From positions 3,720,001 to 3,784,000 of the forward strand of contig NZ_CP036292.1 in assembly GCF_007751715.1 (NCBI RefSeq): DNA of 64,000 bases. The letters are read 5' to 3'. The DNA is from Rosistilla oblonga. Lineage in GTDB: Bacteria; Planctomycetota; Planctomycetia; Pirellulales; Pirellulaceae. Below the pieces are notes generated by a model. The model saw only the letters and a program-made list of their open reading frames with translations, ran no database searches and had not been told where the DNA came from. Positions 45,785 to 54,202 of this stretch are shown piece by piece; positions within the stretch are counted from its first letter, which is position 1; every line of letters begins with the position of its first letter. Position numbers and translations under genes: made by a program.

Positions 45785-47602
45785 CTAATTTTTATCGCCG
45801 TCGTCAGCCGCCTTTCTGATGTAGACGTAAAAGGCTCCGTTGAGAACCTTGTCGTCATCGTCCAACAGCGCGGTCGTTAGCGTGGTCGCTTCGCCGGCGG
45901 GGACTTCCATCTCGAAGACGACAGCGTCATCTTGCGGCTTGATTGCTTTGGCCGCTTCGCCAACACCCGCGAGTGCGACGCGAGCCTTTGTTGCCGGAAT
46001 CACCTTTCCTGCGCCGGTGGAGCTTTTACCGGCGATCGCACCGCCGTCTTCGCGGGGCCAGCGGCGGAGTTCAATTTGGTAGCGACCTGCGGAATCGAAA
46101 CGGATCGAATGAGTGCCTGTTCCGACGACACCTTGCAGGATGTGGCTCTGGTTCCACGGCGTCATCGACTTGCCGATCCAGCTGTGCGCGTAAAGCGTCA
46201 ACTCCGGTTCTTTCCGATCGTCGACGACAAACGGCGGGAAGGCTTCCCAACCTGCCGAGATGTCGTCCCACCAGGCGTCGTAGCTTTCGACCAATGACGC
46301 GACCGTGGAATCGTTGCCCGCGATGATGTTGTCGTTGGTGTCGCGGTCGACAAGGAAATCGTACAGTTCCTGTTTTGAAGTCGGCTTGCTTTGGATCAGC
46401 CGCCACTTGTGCGTGATCTTGCCGTCCTGAACTTCATCCCGCAAAACGCACGCCCTTCGCCACTTCATCAGGTCGGCTTCACGCTGCGTGTCGATGATCA
46501 GCGTACGTTGTTGCGGCGTGTAGTCGTCGCTCAGCAGCATCTCCTTGAGGCTGATGCCGTGCAGCGGCAGCCCACCGTCGGGACGCTTAAATCCCCATAG
46601 ATCCATGAATGTTGGCAACAGATCCATCCCGGCGGTCAACGACGCCACGTCGCGAGCCGTTTCGGCCGAACCGCCGATGCCGCCGTTCTTCCACCGCCAG
46701 AAGCACGGAACGTTATGCCCTCCGTCGTAGTGGCTCCCCTTGCGGTCGCGTAGGCCGCCCAGTCGCCGCCCCGTCGTTCCGTTGTCGGTACTGAAGATCA
46801 CCAGCACATCATCTTGGATCCCTTCGGCGGCGAGGAACTCGTCCATTTGTCCCATGTTTTCGTCGACGTTTTCGATCAGCCCGTCAAAGCCCTTTTTGAA
46901 ACCATGCGGTGCGTTGAAGGGACTGTGCGCTGCGTTGGTCGGCAGGTAGCAGAAAAACGGCTTGCCTTCGTCGACCGATTGTTTGATGAATTCCTTGGAG
47001 CGCTCGAACCAGTAGTCGGTGCAAAACTTATCGGCCGGCAACGTCTTGCCGTTCTCCCAATAGACGTCGGCCGCCGTCGGTTTGCCATCGAAATCGACGC
47101 CGCTGTAATAGTCGTTCATCCAATAGTCTGGCCCCTGGCCGACGCCACCGCCGCCGTGGACCACGGCGACATCAAATCCGCGGAAGCGAGGTGAATAGGG
47201 ATAGCCGTCGCCGAGGTGCCATTTACCGAAGATCCCCGTACGCCAGCCGTTGGCTCGAAACACCTCAGCCATCGTCTGTTCGTTCTCGCGCAGCAGCTCC
47301 CGCCCGGCGATCGTGTGCCAGACGCCACCGGCATTGATCGCGCGGCCCGTCATGATCGAACCGCGCGACGGCGCGCACGTGCTGCCGACGTGGAAGTCGG
47401 TCAATCGCAGACTCTCCCGATACAGCGAGTCGATATTCGGCGTTTCGAGATCGCTTGGATACAGAACGTCGATGTCGCCGTAGCCGATATCGTCGACCAG
47501 TACAAAAACGATCCCCTTGGGCGTAGGAACCGACTCCGCGTGCACCGGCGTTTTCGCCAGAGCCAATGCGAGCACAACACAACATGTAAGTAGATATTTC
47601 AT
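45785..47602 (-). CDS. Sulfatase, arylsulfatase-like (CAPSR type)
   Basis: 605 residues from ATG 47602. Signal peptide (MKYLLTCCVVLALALAKTPV, cleavage near HAES). Metal site VDDIGYGDIDV near 36; catalytic CAPSR with C76; GIFGKWHLGDG near 130; and TDNGTTGRRLGGLRDRKGSH with the second metal ligand. The final ~120 residues (GVVGTGTHSIRFDSAGRYQI and following) form an extra beta domain often found in larger arylsulfatases. Exported. Divergent from another sulfatase 334 nt away, so the two may be co-regulated. Confidence 0.93.
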   Translation of the reverse strand: MKYLLTCCVVLALALAKTPVHAESVPTPKGIVFVLVDDIGYGDIDVLYPSDLETPNIDSLYRESLRLTDFHVGSTCAPSRGSIMTGRAINAGGVWHTIAGRELLRENEQTMAEVFRANGWRTGIFGKWHLGDGYPYSPRFRGFDVAVVHGGGGVGQGPDYWMNDYYSGVDFDGKPTAADVYWENGKTLPADKFCTDYWFERSKEFIKQSVDEGKPFFCYLPTNAAHSPFNAPHGFKKGFDGLIENVDENMGQMDEFLAAEGIQDDVLVIFSTDNGTTGRRLGGLRDRKGSHYDGGHNVPCFWRWKNGGIGGSAETARDVASLTAGMDLLPTFMDLWGFKRPDGGLPLHGISLKEMLLSDDYTPQQRTLIIDTQREADLMKWRRACVLRDEVQDGKITHKWRLIQSKPTSKQELYDFLVDRDTNDNIIAGNDSTVASLVESYDAWWDDISAGWEAFPPFVVDDRKEPELTLYAHSWIGKSMTPWNQSHILQGVVGTGTHSIRFDSAGRYQIELRRWPREDGGAIAGKSSTGAGKVIPATKARVALAGVGEAAKAIKPQDDAVVFEMEVPAGEATTLTTALLDDDDKVLNGAFYVYIRKAADDGDKN

Positions 47603-47936
47603 CGAGAAGACTCCAGGATGCCGCCGCGGCCCCGGCATAGCCGACGGCCAATTTTTCTATTCACAGCTACCCTATCGTACCATGGATGCGGTGGAACTAA
47701 AGTTCGCAAACGCCACTTTGGCGGCACTCCGCGCCGTGGTGGCGCTCAAGAAAACTGGTAGCTATCGCGTGCCGACTGTCGATACGTCTGGTTAAGCAGA
47801 ATTCTGCGTTGCTGGGCGTTTGTTGGTACCCACACCTACCACGCAAGGTTTACAATGTGGGACGCACCGCCTCGCTTCAATTCGAGCGGGTGCAAAACTA
47901 TTCCCGCCCCTGCTGGCAACCTTTAGGAATCCATTG
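47603..47936. promoter_or_regulatory. Divergent sulfatase intergenic region
   Basis: 334 nt between two oppositely directed sulfatase genes; promoters for both are expected. A 37-codon frame at 47682-47795 has no ribosome site or known motif and is not called a gene. No repeat family copy is present. Confidence 0.45.
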
Positions 47937-49505
47937 ATGCGTAAGATTCTAATCCTGGTGCTCCTGCTGGTGTTAGCGCCAGCGGTTCGCAGTGCGACCG
48001 CAGCCGATCCGCCATCGCAACCGAACGTGTTGTTCATTTCGATCGATGACCTGAACGATTGGACTGGAGCGATGGGAGGCAATGTCCAAGCGAAGACGCC
48101 CAACTTGGATAAGCTCTGTCGCCAAGGCATCCTGTTCACCAACGCGCATTGTTCTCAAGCGGTCTGCACCGCCTCGCGGAATTCGATCTTAAGTGGGCTG
48201 CATCCGAGCACCACCGGTTGGTACAGCTCCACCGCGATGATGCGGCGGACTTACGACCAGGTGATGGGCGATCACAAGATGCTGCCCCAACACTTCAAGG
48301 ACAACGGCTACGAAACACTTGCGGTCGGCAAGGTGTTCCATCAAGGCGTCTCGGACTATCGCGACCGTACCGATGACTTTTGGAACGTCACCGGGCCAAA
48401 CTACAAGGTCTCCAAAAAGCTGCGAGCTCGCGGCGAAGGATATGGCGGAACCAAGTTCTATCCATTCCCAAAAACGGGTAGCCAGATCATCGATCGTTAC
48501 GGCAAGAAGTACGCTGACGGCAACTCCCTGTGCTACGGAGCTCTCGATCGCGTCGACATACCCAACGGCAAAATGTACGACGAATTGATCGCCGAGTGGG
48601 CGGTCGAGCAATTGCAGCAACAGCACGACAAGCCATTTTTCATGGCCGTCGGATTTGTCCGCCCCCACGTTCCCTACACGGCTCCCAAAGAGTTCTTCGA
48701 TCTGTACGATCTCGACGAGATCATCGTTCCCGAAGTTCCCGACGATGAGATGGCGGACATCCCGATGATGGGGAAATCGATAGCTTACGGAACGCTTCGT
48801 TCGGGAGATCATCACGCGGTCGTCAATCTCAGCGACACCTATTGGCGTGAAATGGTCTACGGCTATTTAGCCTGCGTTTCGTTTGTCGATGCACAAGCCG
48901 GCAAGGTATTGGATGCACTAGCGGACAGTCGTTATGCCGACAACACGATCGTCGTGTTGTGGTCCGACCACGGCCAACATCTCGGCGAGAAGAAGCACTG
49001 GCGGAAGCAGGCGTTGTGGGAAGAGGCGACGCGTGTGCCGTTGGCCTTTAAGGTTCCCGGCGTTTCGAAACCGGGCACACAATCCGCCGAAGCTGTCAGT
49101 CTGCTGGATCTCTATCCGACGCTTGTCGACGTCTGTGGACTGCCCCCTGCGCCGGCGTTGGACGGGGAGAGCCTGCTGCCGTTGATTCGCGATCCCAGTC
49201 AAACGCGAGAACAGCCCGTTCTCATCAATTGGTATTACGGGAACTACGCGGTTCGCAGCGACGACTGGCGGTACATCCGTTATCGCGACGGCAGCGAAGA
49301 GCTTTACGATCATCGCTGCGATCCCGCCGAGCGGACGAACCTGATCGGAAAAGAAGGCTTCACGGAGATCATCGACCAGCACAGCCGCTGGATTCCCAAG
49401 GAAGACAAACTGCCCGCTGGCAGCGACAGCTGGAAAGGAGACGCTTTGGATCGGCGGATCGAAAAATGGCGAGCCGATGATTCGGTCCCCGACTGGCTGC
49501 AGTAG
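47937..49505 (+). CDS. Sulfatase, iduronate-2-sulfatase-like (CTASR type)
   Basis: 522 residues from ATG 47937; the frame is open upstream to 47820 without coding character. Signal peptide MRKILILVLLLVLAPAVRSA. Metal site SIDDLNDW near 35; catalytic CTASR with C77; GKVFHQGV near 130; RPHVPYTAPKEFFDLY and SDHGQHLGEKKHWRKQALWE. The overall pattern is the iduronate-2-sulfatase-like group and is similar to the 24630 gene. The third motif residue is Ala, which is allowed. Exported and dependent on a formylglycine-generating enzyme not present here. Confidence 0.93.
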   Translation: MRKILILVLLLVLAPAVRSATAADPPSQPNVLFISIDDLNDWTGAMGGNVQAKTPNLDKLCRQGILFTNAHCSQAVCTASRNSILSGLHPSTTGWYSSTAMMRRTYDQVMGDHKMLPQHFKDNGYETLAVGKVFHQGVSDYRDRTDDFWNVTGPNYKVSKKLRARGEGYGGTKFYPFPKTGSQIIDRYGKKYADGNSLCYGALDRVDIPNGKMYDELIAEWAVEQLQQQHDKPFFMAVGFVRPHVPYTAPKEFFDLYDLDEIIVPEVPDDEMADIPMMGKSIAYGTLRSGDHHAVVNLSDTYWREMVYGYLACVSFVDAQAGKVLDALADSRYADNTIVVLWSDHGQHLGEKKHWRKQALWEEATRVPLAFKVPGVSKPGTQSAEAVSLLDLYPTLVDVCGLPPAPALDGESLLPLIRDPSQTREQPVLINWYYGNYAVRSDDWRYIRYRDGSEELYDHRCDPAERTNLIGKEGFTEIIDQHSRWIPKEDKLPAGSDSWKGDALDRRIEKWRADDSVPDWLQ

Positions 49506-49688
49506 CGAATCAATTGTTGACGCTGCCTCCATGCTGCGGGGGCAGCATCAGCCACGGCTACCTCGGCCCGCCCACGCTGGCAGGACATGCGGTACGACTT
49601 GCACAATGCTTGGTACCGTCGGCGGAATCGCGTCGTTCCAGCCCCTGCCAACGTATGGCGATCTTTTGCGATCGGTTACGATGGAGGA

Positions 49689-50252
49689 ATGAACAGCGAC
49701 GTCACAAACATTCTCGAAGCGATCGACAACGGGGATCAGCAGGCTGCGGAGCAGTTGTTGCCGATCGTCTATCAGGAACTTCGTCGCTTGGCCGCCAGCC
49801 GGATGACTCGTGAGAAGGCGGGGCATACGCTGCAACCGACAGCTCTGGTCCACGAAGCGTTCATGCGGCTAGTCGGCGGAACCGACCGGCAGAAGTGGAG
49901 CGGCCGGGAACACTTCTTTGCCGCCGCTGCGGAATCGATGCGGCGGATCCTTATCGAAAGCGCTCGCCGACGGAACGCGGAGAAACGTGGTGGCGGGATG
50001 GTGCGGGCGGACCTTGGCGAGAACGACGCCGCGGTTTGTCCTCAGGACGACGAGACGCTGCTGGCTCTCAACGAAGCGTTGATCAAGCTGCAGGATCACG
50101 ATGCTCGGTTGGCCAAGTTGGTCGAGCTGCGTTATTTCACGGGGATGACGATCGACGAAACCGCCAACGTTTTGGGCGTTTCGTCGCGGACCGTCAAGCG
50201 AAACTGGACCTACGCCCGAGCTTGGCTTCGCAATCAAATGGATGGCGAATAA
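49689..50252 (+). CDS. ECF-type RNA polymerase sigma factor (planctomycete TIGR02999-like)
   Basis: 187 residues from ATG 49689. Sigma region 2: QLLPIVYQELRRLAASRM and TALVHEAFMRLV, region 4: LVELRYFTGMTIDETANVLG then VSSRTVKRNWTYARAWL. The spacing and REHFFAAAAESMRRILIE linker identify the ECF family commonly beside Ser/Thr kinases in planctomycetes. Its 3' end lies 61 nt before the kinase ATG chosen here, and a longer kinase start would overlap it. It probably transcribes a regulon activated by that kinase. No anti-sigma factor is visible. Confidence 0.93.
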   Translation: MNSDVTNILEAIDNGDQQAAEQLLPIVYQELRRLAASRMTREKAGHTLQPTALVHEAFMRLVGGTDRQKWSGREHFFAAAAESMRRILIESARRRNAEKRGGGMVRADLGENDAAVCPQDDETLLALNEALIKLQDHDARLAKLVELRYFTGMTIDETANVLGVSSRTVKRNWTYARAWLRNQMDGE

Positions 50253-50313
50253 CAACGCGAAGATTCGCGGAATTTTTTGTCCCTTTGCGATCGGGTTTGA
50301 CGCAATACAAGTT

Positions 50314-52659
50314 ATGCCCCATCCCAGTCAACAAACGATCTTCCTGGAAGCGCTCGATCGCGAGGAACCCGATCAGCGAGCCGCCTACCTGTGCGACGCA
50401 TGCGGCGACGATGCGCAGCTGCGGTACGAAGTCGAAGCGTTGCTGGCGGCGCATGATCGTCCCGGCAACGCCTTGGATCGTCCGCCTCTTTCACCTGTGC
50501 AGATGGACGAAACACTCGACGCCCCCGCCGTTCAAAGCTCCAGCCACATCGGAACGTCGATCGGTCCCTATCGCTTGATGGAACAGATCGGCGAAGGAGG
50601 ATTTGGTCTCGTCTTTGTCGCTCAGCAAGAAAAGCCGGTCCGCCGCAAGGTCGCATTAAAGATCATCAAGCCGGGGATGGCGTCGCAGCAGATCCTGGCT
50701 CGGTTCGACGCCGAACGGCAAGCCGTTGCGATCATGGACCATCCCAATATCGCAAGGGTCTTCGACGCGGGAGTGACCGACGACGCCCGTCCCTACTTTG
50801 TGATGGAACTTGTCAAAGGGCTGCCGATCACGAAATTTTGCGACCAACATACGATGCCGCTGCGGCAGCGATTGGAACTGTTTCGCGACGTCTGTGCCGC
50901 CACGCAGCACGCTCACCAAAAGGGAGTCATCCACCGCGACCTAAAACCGTCCAACGTGATGGTCACGATGCACGATGACAAACCGGTGGTGAAGGTGATC
51001 GATTTCGGCGTCGCCAAAGCGATCGGCCAAAACCTGACCGACCAGACGATCTATACACAGTTCTATGCGATGATCGGTACGCCGCTGTACATGAGCCCCG
51101 AACAGGCGGCGATGAGTGGTTTGGACGTCGATACACGCAGCGACATCTATTCGCTGGGTGTGCTGTTGTATGAACTGTTGACGGGGACGACGCCATTCGA
51201 TCGGAACCGCCTGGAAACGGCGGGATACGATGAGATGCGGCGAATCATTCGCGAGGAACAGCCGCCGCGGCCGAGCATCCGACTGACAACGATTCAAGCG
51301 GCCGACACCAACACAACCGTTCAACCTCGAACGCACGTCGAACTGACGGTGGCGAAACAGCGTGAAGCGATCCCAACCGATTTGGACTGGATCGTGATGA
51401 AAGCTGTCGAGAAGGATCGCACTCGCCGCTACGAATCTTCCTCAGCGATGAGCGATGACTTGCGGCGGTTTCTCGAATCGGTGCCGATCGAAGCTCGGCC
51501 GCCGTCGAAAGCGTATCGGCTGCGCAAGTTCGCGGCGCGGAATCGGGCCGCCTTGCTGACCGCTACCCTCGTCGCCACCGCTCTGTTGTTGGGGACGGCC
51601 GCCAGTTTGTACCAAGCGTCACGAGCCGTTGCCGAACGGGACGAAAAGGAATCGGCACTCCGCGATGCGATCGAAGCACGCAAAGAAGTCGAACAGTTCG
51701 CCGACAATCTGAAGAACGCCAATCAGTTGGTTAGCGAGGCGATTGCCAACGAAAACGCGGAAGAGTTTGCGGCCGCGAACGCGAAGTTCAACGAAGCTGT
51801 CGATTTGATGCCGAACTACTATCTGGTTTGGTTCCAACGAGCGATGATGCGAGCTCGGTTGAGCTTGTGGGACAAAGCAGCCGAAGATTTCTCCAGAGCG
51901 ATGCGGTTGGAAGCTCCTCTTGCCAGCCGGCAGTGGGAAGGAGCCGCCGCACTCTTTTATGTGACCGGCCGCTCGGATGACTACCGTGAAATCTATTCGC
52001 GATTGATGAAGCAGGGGGCCGACGATACGCGACCGCTGACGTTTAATACGCTGCGTTCGTGCTTGATCGATCCGCTTAATGCAACCGATGCGAAGCGTTT
52101 GGCTGACGATAGCGAAACGCTGCTGGACGAAGCGGAAGCGAATGGTTTTGGCGGGCCCGGCTTCGGTCCTCCGGAACCTGGCAGCCGACGCCCCAACGGC
52201 CCCCAGAGAGATGGCCCGGGACCTGGCGGGCCTCGCGGTCCCGATGACGGTCCAGGGAGGCCGATGTTTGCTCCGCGTAGCGTCCTTCAATACATCGCGG
52301 GTTGGGCAAGATTGCGCGCCGGCCAGCCAAGGCAGGCGTTGCGTTGGTTGGAGCTGGCGTCGCATTCGCGGGGCCCCAGCGGCACGATGGTCCATTCGCT
52401 GCGCGCGATCGCGTATCACCAGTTGGGTGACGACGCACAAGCCGAAACCGAACTCGCGTTGGCCGACGATGCGTTGCGAACGATGACCGGCAACGTGGTC
52501 GATCGCTCGGGCAACACCGGTCCGTGGATCGACTTCGTCGAAATGGTGATCCTGCATCGCGAGGCGACGGAAATGCTGACCGGTGCAACGCCCGAGATCG
52601 ATCCTCAATTCGAGGCGTTTCAGCAACGCGGCCGCAGATCGCTTGGGCTCGCCGACTAA
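50314..52659 (+). CDS. Membrane Ser/Thr protein kinase with TPR region
   Basis: 781 residues from ATG 50314; an in-frame ATG at 50242 is also possible. A short N-terminal helical region, then kinase domain: Gly-loop GEGGFG at 93-98, VALK lysine at 116, HRDLKPSN, DFGVAKAIG, and GTPLYMSPEQ. One membrane helix (LLTATLVATALLLGTAASLY) near 440, then a coiled region and TPR-like repeats (FAAANAKFNEAVDLMPNYYL, WDKAAEDFSRAMRLE). Within this part is a Gly/Pro-rich insert with GGPGFGPPEPG and GPGPGGPRGPDDGPG. Paired with the ECF sigma factor, as usual in planctomycetes: the kinase likely passes an external signal to transcription. Confidence 0.93.
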   Translation: MPHPSQQTIFLEALDREEPDQRAAYLCDACGDDAQLRYEVEALLAAHDRPGNALDRPPLSPVQMDETLDAPAVQSSSHIGTSIGPYRLMEQIGEGGFGLVFVAQQEKPVRRKVALKIIKPGMASQQILARFDAERQAVAIMDHPNIARVFDAGVTDDARPYFVMELVKGLPITKFCDQHTMPLRQRLELFRDVCAATQHAHQKGVIHRDLKPSNVMVTMHDDKPVVKVIDFGVAKAIGQNLTDQTIYTQFYAMIGTPLYMSPEQAAMSGLDVDTRSDIYSLGVLLYELLTGTTPFDRNRLETAGYDEMRRIIREEQPPRPSIRLTTIQAADTNTTVQPRTHVELTVAKQREAIPTDLDWIVMKAVEKDRTRRYESSSAMSDDLRRFLESVPIEARPPSKAYRLRKFAARNRAALLTATLVATALLLGTAASLYQASRAVAERDEKESALRDAIEARKEVEQFADNLKNANQLVSEAIANENAEEFAAANAKFNEAVDLMPNYYLVWFQRAMMRARLSLWDKAAEDFSRAMRLEAPLASRQWEGAAALFYVTGRSDDYREIYSRLMKQGADDTRPLTFNTLRSCLIDPLNATDAKRLADDSETLLDEAEANGFGGPGFGPPEPGSRRPNGPQRDGPGPGGPRGPDDGPGRPMFAPRSVLQYIAGWARLRAGQPRQALRWLELASHSRGPSGTMVHSLRAIAYHQLGDDAQAETELALADDALRTMTGNVVDRSGNTGPWIDFVEMVILHREATEMLTGATPEIDPQFEAFQQRGRRSLGLAD

Positions 52660-52759
52660 TTCAATCGATTTCTTCGATTCCTTGGCCCACTGCAGCAATT
52701 CGATACGCACTACATGTTGAAAGGGTGACCCGTCACCGCCGCTTCAACCGCGTTCGTCA

Positions 52760-53497
52760 TTGCGAGTCAGTCGTTTGAAATACAGCCCCCGTTCGGAATT
52801 CACGTTTGTCTTGACCGATGCCGTGGTCGAAGCCGTACTGACAGCGGTTCGCCGCGACGGCGGTCCGCTTTCGACAGTCGATTGCCTGGAGGATCGCTAT
52901 TACGTCGGCAAGCCTTCGAAGAGACCATCGTCTAAATCGCGACAGTACCGCATCCGACGTTTTGGCTGTTGCGGAGCAGTCGCATTGGAGTGCAAGCGTT
53001 GGAAGGATGATCTCGCCTCGCTTCGCCAAACGCATGTCGATGCCAACGACTTGCCGCGTCTCGATCCGGTGAATGTCGACAAAAAGTGGCCCGGTAAATG
53101 GTTCCACAAAGAAGTTGTCAAAAAGCAATTGAGTGCATGCTTGAACGTTGGCTTCGAGCGGACCGTCTTGTTCCCTCAAGCATCCGACAACTGCCGATTG
53201 ACTTTGGATCGAAACATCCGTCTCAAAACGCCAACATCCTACGACACGCTCGCCAACTGCGACGAAGACGCCGGCTTTGTTTCGCTTCAATCAAACTTCT
53301 TGCGGATGAAATTCGCCGACGCGCTGCCGCTGCGTTTTAAGCGACTGCTTTATGAGTTCCAGTTGTTGCCGGTTCAACCGACGACATTGATGACGTTGGC
53401 CCAACAGCGGCTCGCGTCGACCGAATCGAATTCCGTTGCATCCCCAAACCAAGTCGGCACACTCGACAAGGAAACCATCCAATGCCAACTTGGCTAA
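52760..53497 (+). CDS. VTC-domain protein (polyphosphate polymerase-like)
   Basis: 245 residues. The only usable start is TTG 52760, since a stop lies in frame 40 nt upstream. Motifs fit the VTC/CYTH-like tunnel fold: SEFTFVLTDAVVEAVL at the start, QYRIRRFGCCGAVALECKRW with the basic/acidic core, and RLTLDRNIRLKTP. Yeast VTC domains make polyphosphate from ATP; bacterial ones are found beside CotH and DUF4956 genes, as here. Whether the active-site set is complete cannot be told by eye, so polymerase activity is inference. Overlaps the DUF4956 gene by 16 nt. Confidence 0.78.
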   Translation: MRVSRLKYSPRSEFTFVLTDAVVEAVLTAVRRDGGPLSTVDCLEDRYYVGKPSKRPSSKSRQYRIRRFGCCGAVALECKRWKDDLASLRQTHVDANDLPRLDPVNVDKKWPGKWFHKEVVKKQLSACLNVGFERTVLFPQASDNCRLTLDRNIRLKTPTSYDTLANCDEDAGFVSLQSNFLRMKFADALPLRFKRLLYEFQLLPVQPTTLMTLAQQRLASTESNSVASPNQVGTLDKETIQCQLG

Positions 53498-54177
53498 CCC
53501 CATCGGTCGATCCCTCTCAGCTGCTTGGCACGCCAAACGATAGCAGTGCATTGCAGATGGCGTTGCGTCTGGGGACCGCGTTCCTGTGCGGATGCGCGAT
53601 AGCCGCGATCTACTGGGGCGTGCGTCCACGTGAAAAATTCCTGCCTACCTTTCCGCCGACGTTGGTGCTGCTATCGATTCTGTGTGCGATGCTGCCACTG
53701 GTGATCGGGCAAAACGTCGCCTGGGCCTTCGGACTGGTTGGGGCACTGTCGATCGTCCGCTTCCGCACCGTCGTCGACGATACGTACGACATCACGTTTG
53801 TGATCTTTGCCGTCCTCGTCGGGATGGCAGTGGGTGCCGACCAGATCACCGTCGCGTTGGTAGGTATCAGCGTGATGGGATTGGCCGCCGCCTTGGTCCG
53901 CCCTCGCGGTGGCAACAGCGGTCCGGTCACGCCCCAGGACACCAGGCTCGAGATTCGGTTGGCGGTCGGACGAGATCCTCAGTTGCTGTTCCACGAGGTC
54001 TTTGAGGCCCTGATGAGCAAGGTCGAGTTCACCTCCGGATCGACAAGCAAACAGGGAGCCTCGCTCGATCTGCAGTACCGGGTCCGCCTGCGTCCCGATG
54101 TCGATCCGGTCGAAGTCCTCAACCGTTTGAACCTTATCGAAGGAGTCCAGAGTGTCGATCTTCGCCCGGCTCGTTAA
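53482..54177 (+). CDS. DUF4956 membrane protein
   Basis: 231 residues. Three or four membrane helices (FLCGCAIAAIYWGV, TLVLLSILCAMLPLVIG, FVIFAVLVGMAVGADQITVA) followed by a soluble C-terminal domain. The signature WAFGLVGALSIVRFRTVVDD and the following DITFVIFAVLVGMA are typical of DUF4956 proteins. This family is linked by gene neighbourhood to VTC and CotH proteins; its role is unknown but could be a membrane platform or transporter for the VTC product. Overlaps the VTC gene and is 25 nt before the CotH gene. Confidence 0.9.
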   Translation: MPTWLTPSVDPSQLLGTPNDSSALQMALRLGTAFLCGCAIAAIYWGVRPREKFLPTFPPTLVLLSILCAMLPLVIGQNVAWAFGLVGALSIVRFRTVVDDTYDITFVIFAVLVGMAVGADQITVALVGISVMGLAAALVRPRGGNSGPVTPQDTRLEIRLAVGRDPQLLFHEVFEALMSKVEFTSGSTSKQGASLDLQYRVRLRPDVDPVEVLNRLNLIEGVQSVDLRPAR

Positions 54178-54202
54178 CTAGCTTCCCATCCCTCTTCAAC
54201 CA

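Noticed and set aside
47682-47795. 37-codon open frame between divergent sulfatases
   Set aside because: No ribosome site, no motif and too short to judge; may be chance.
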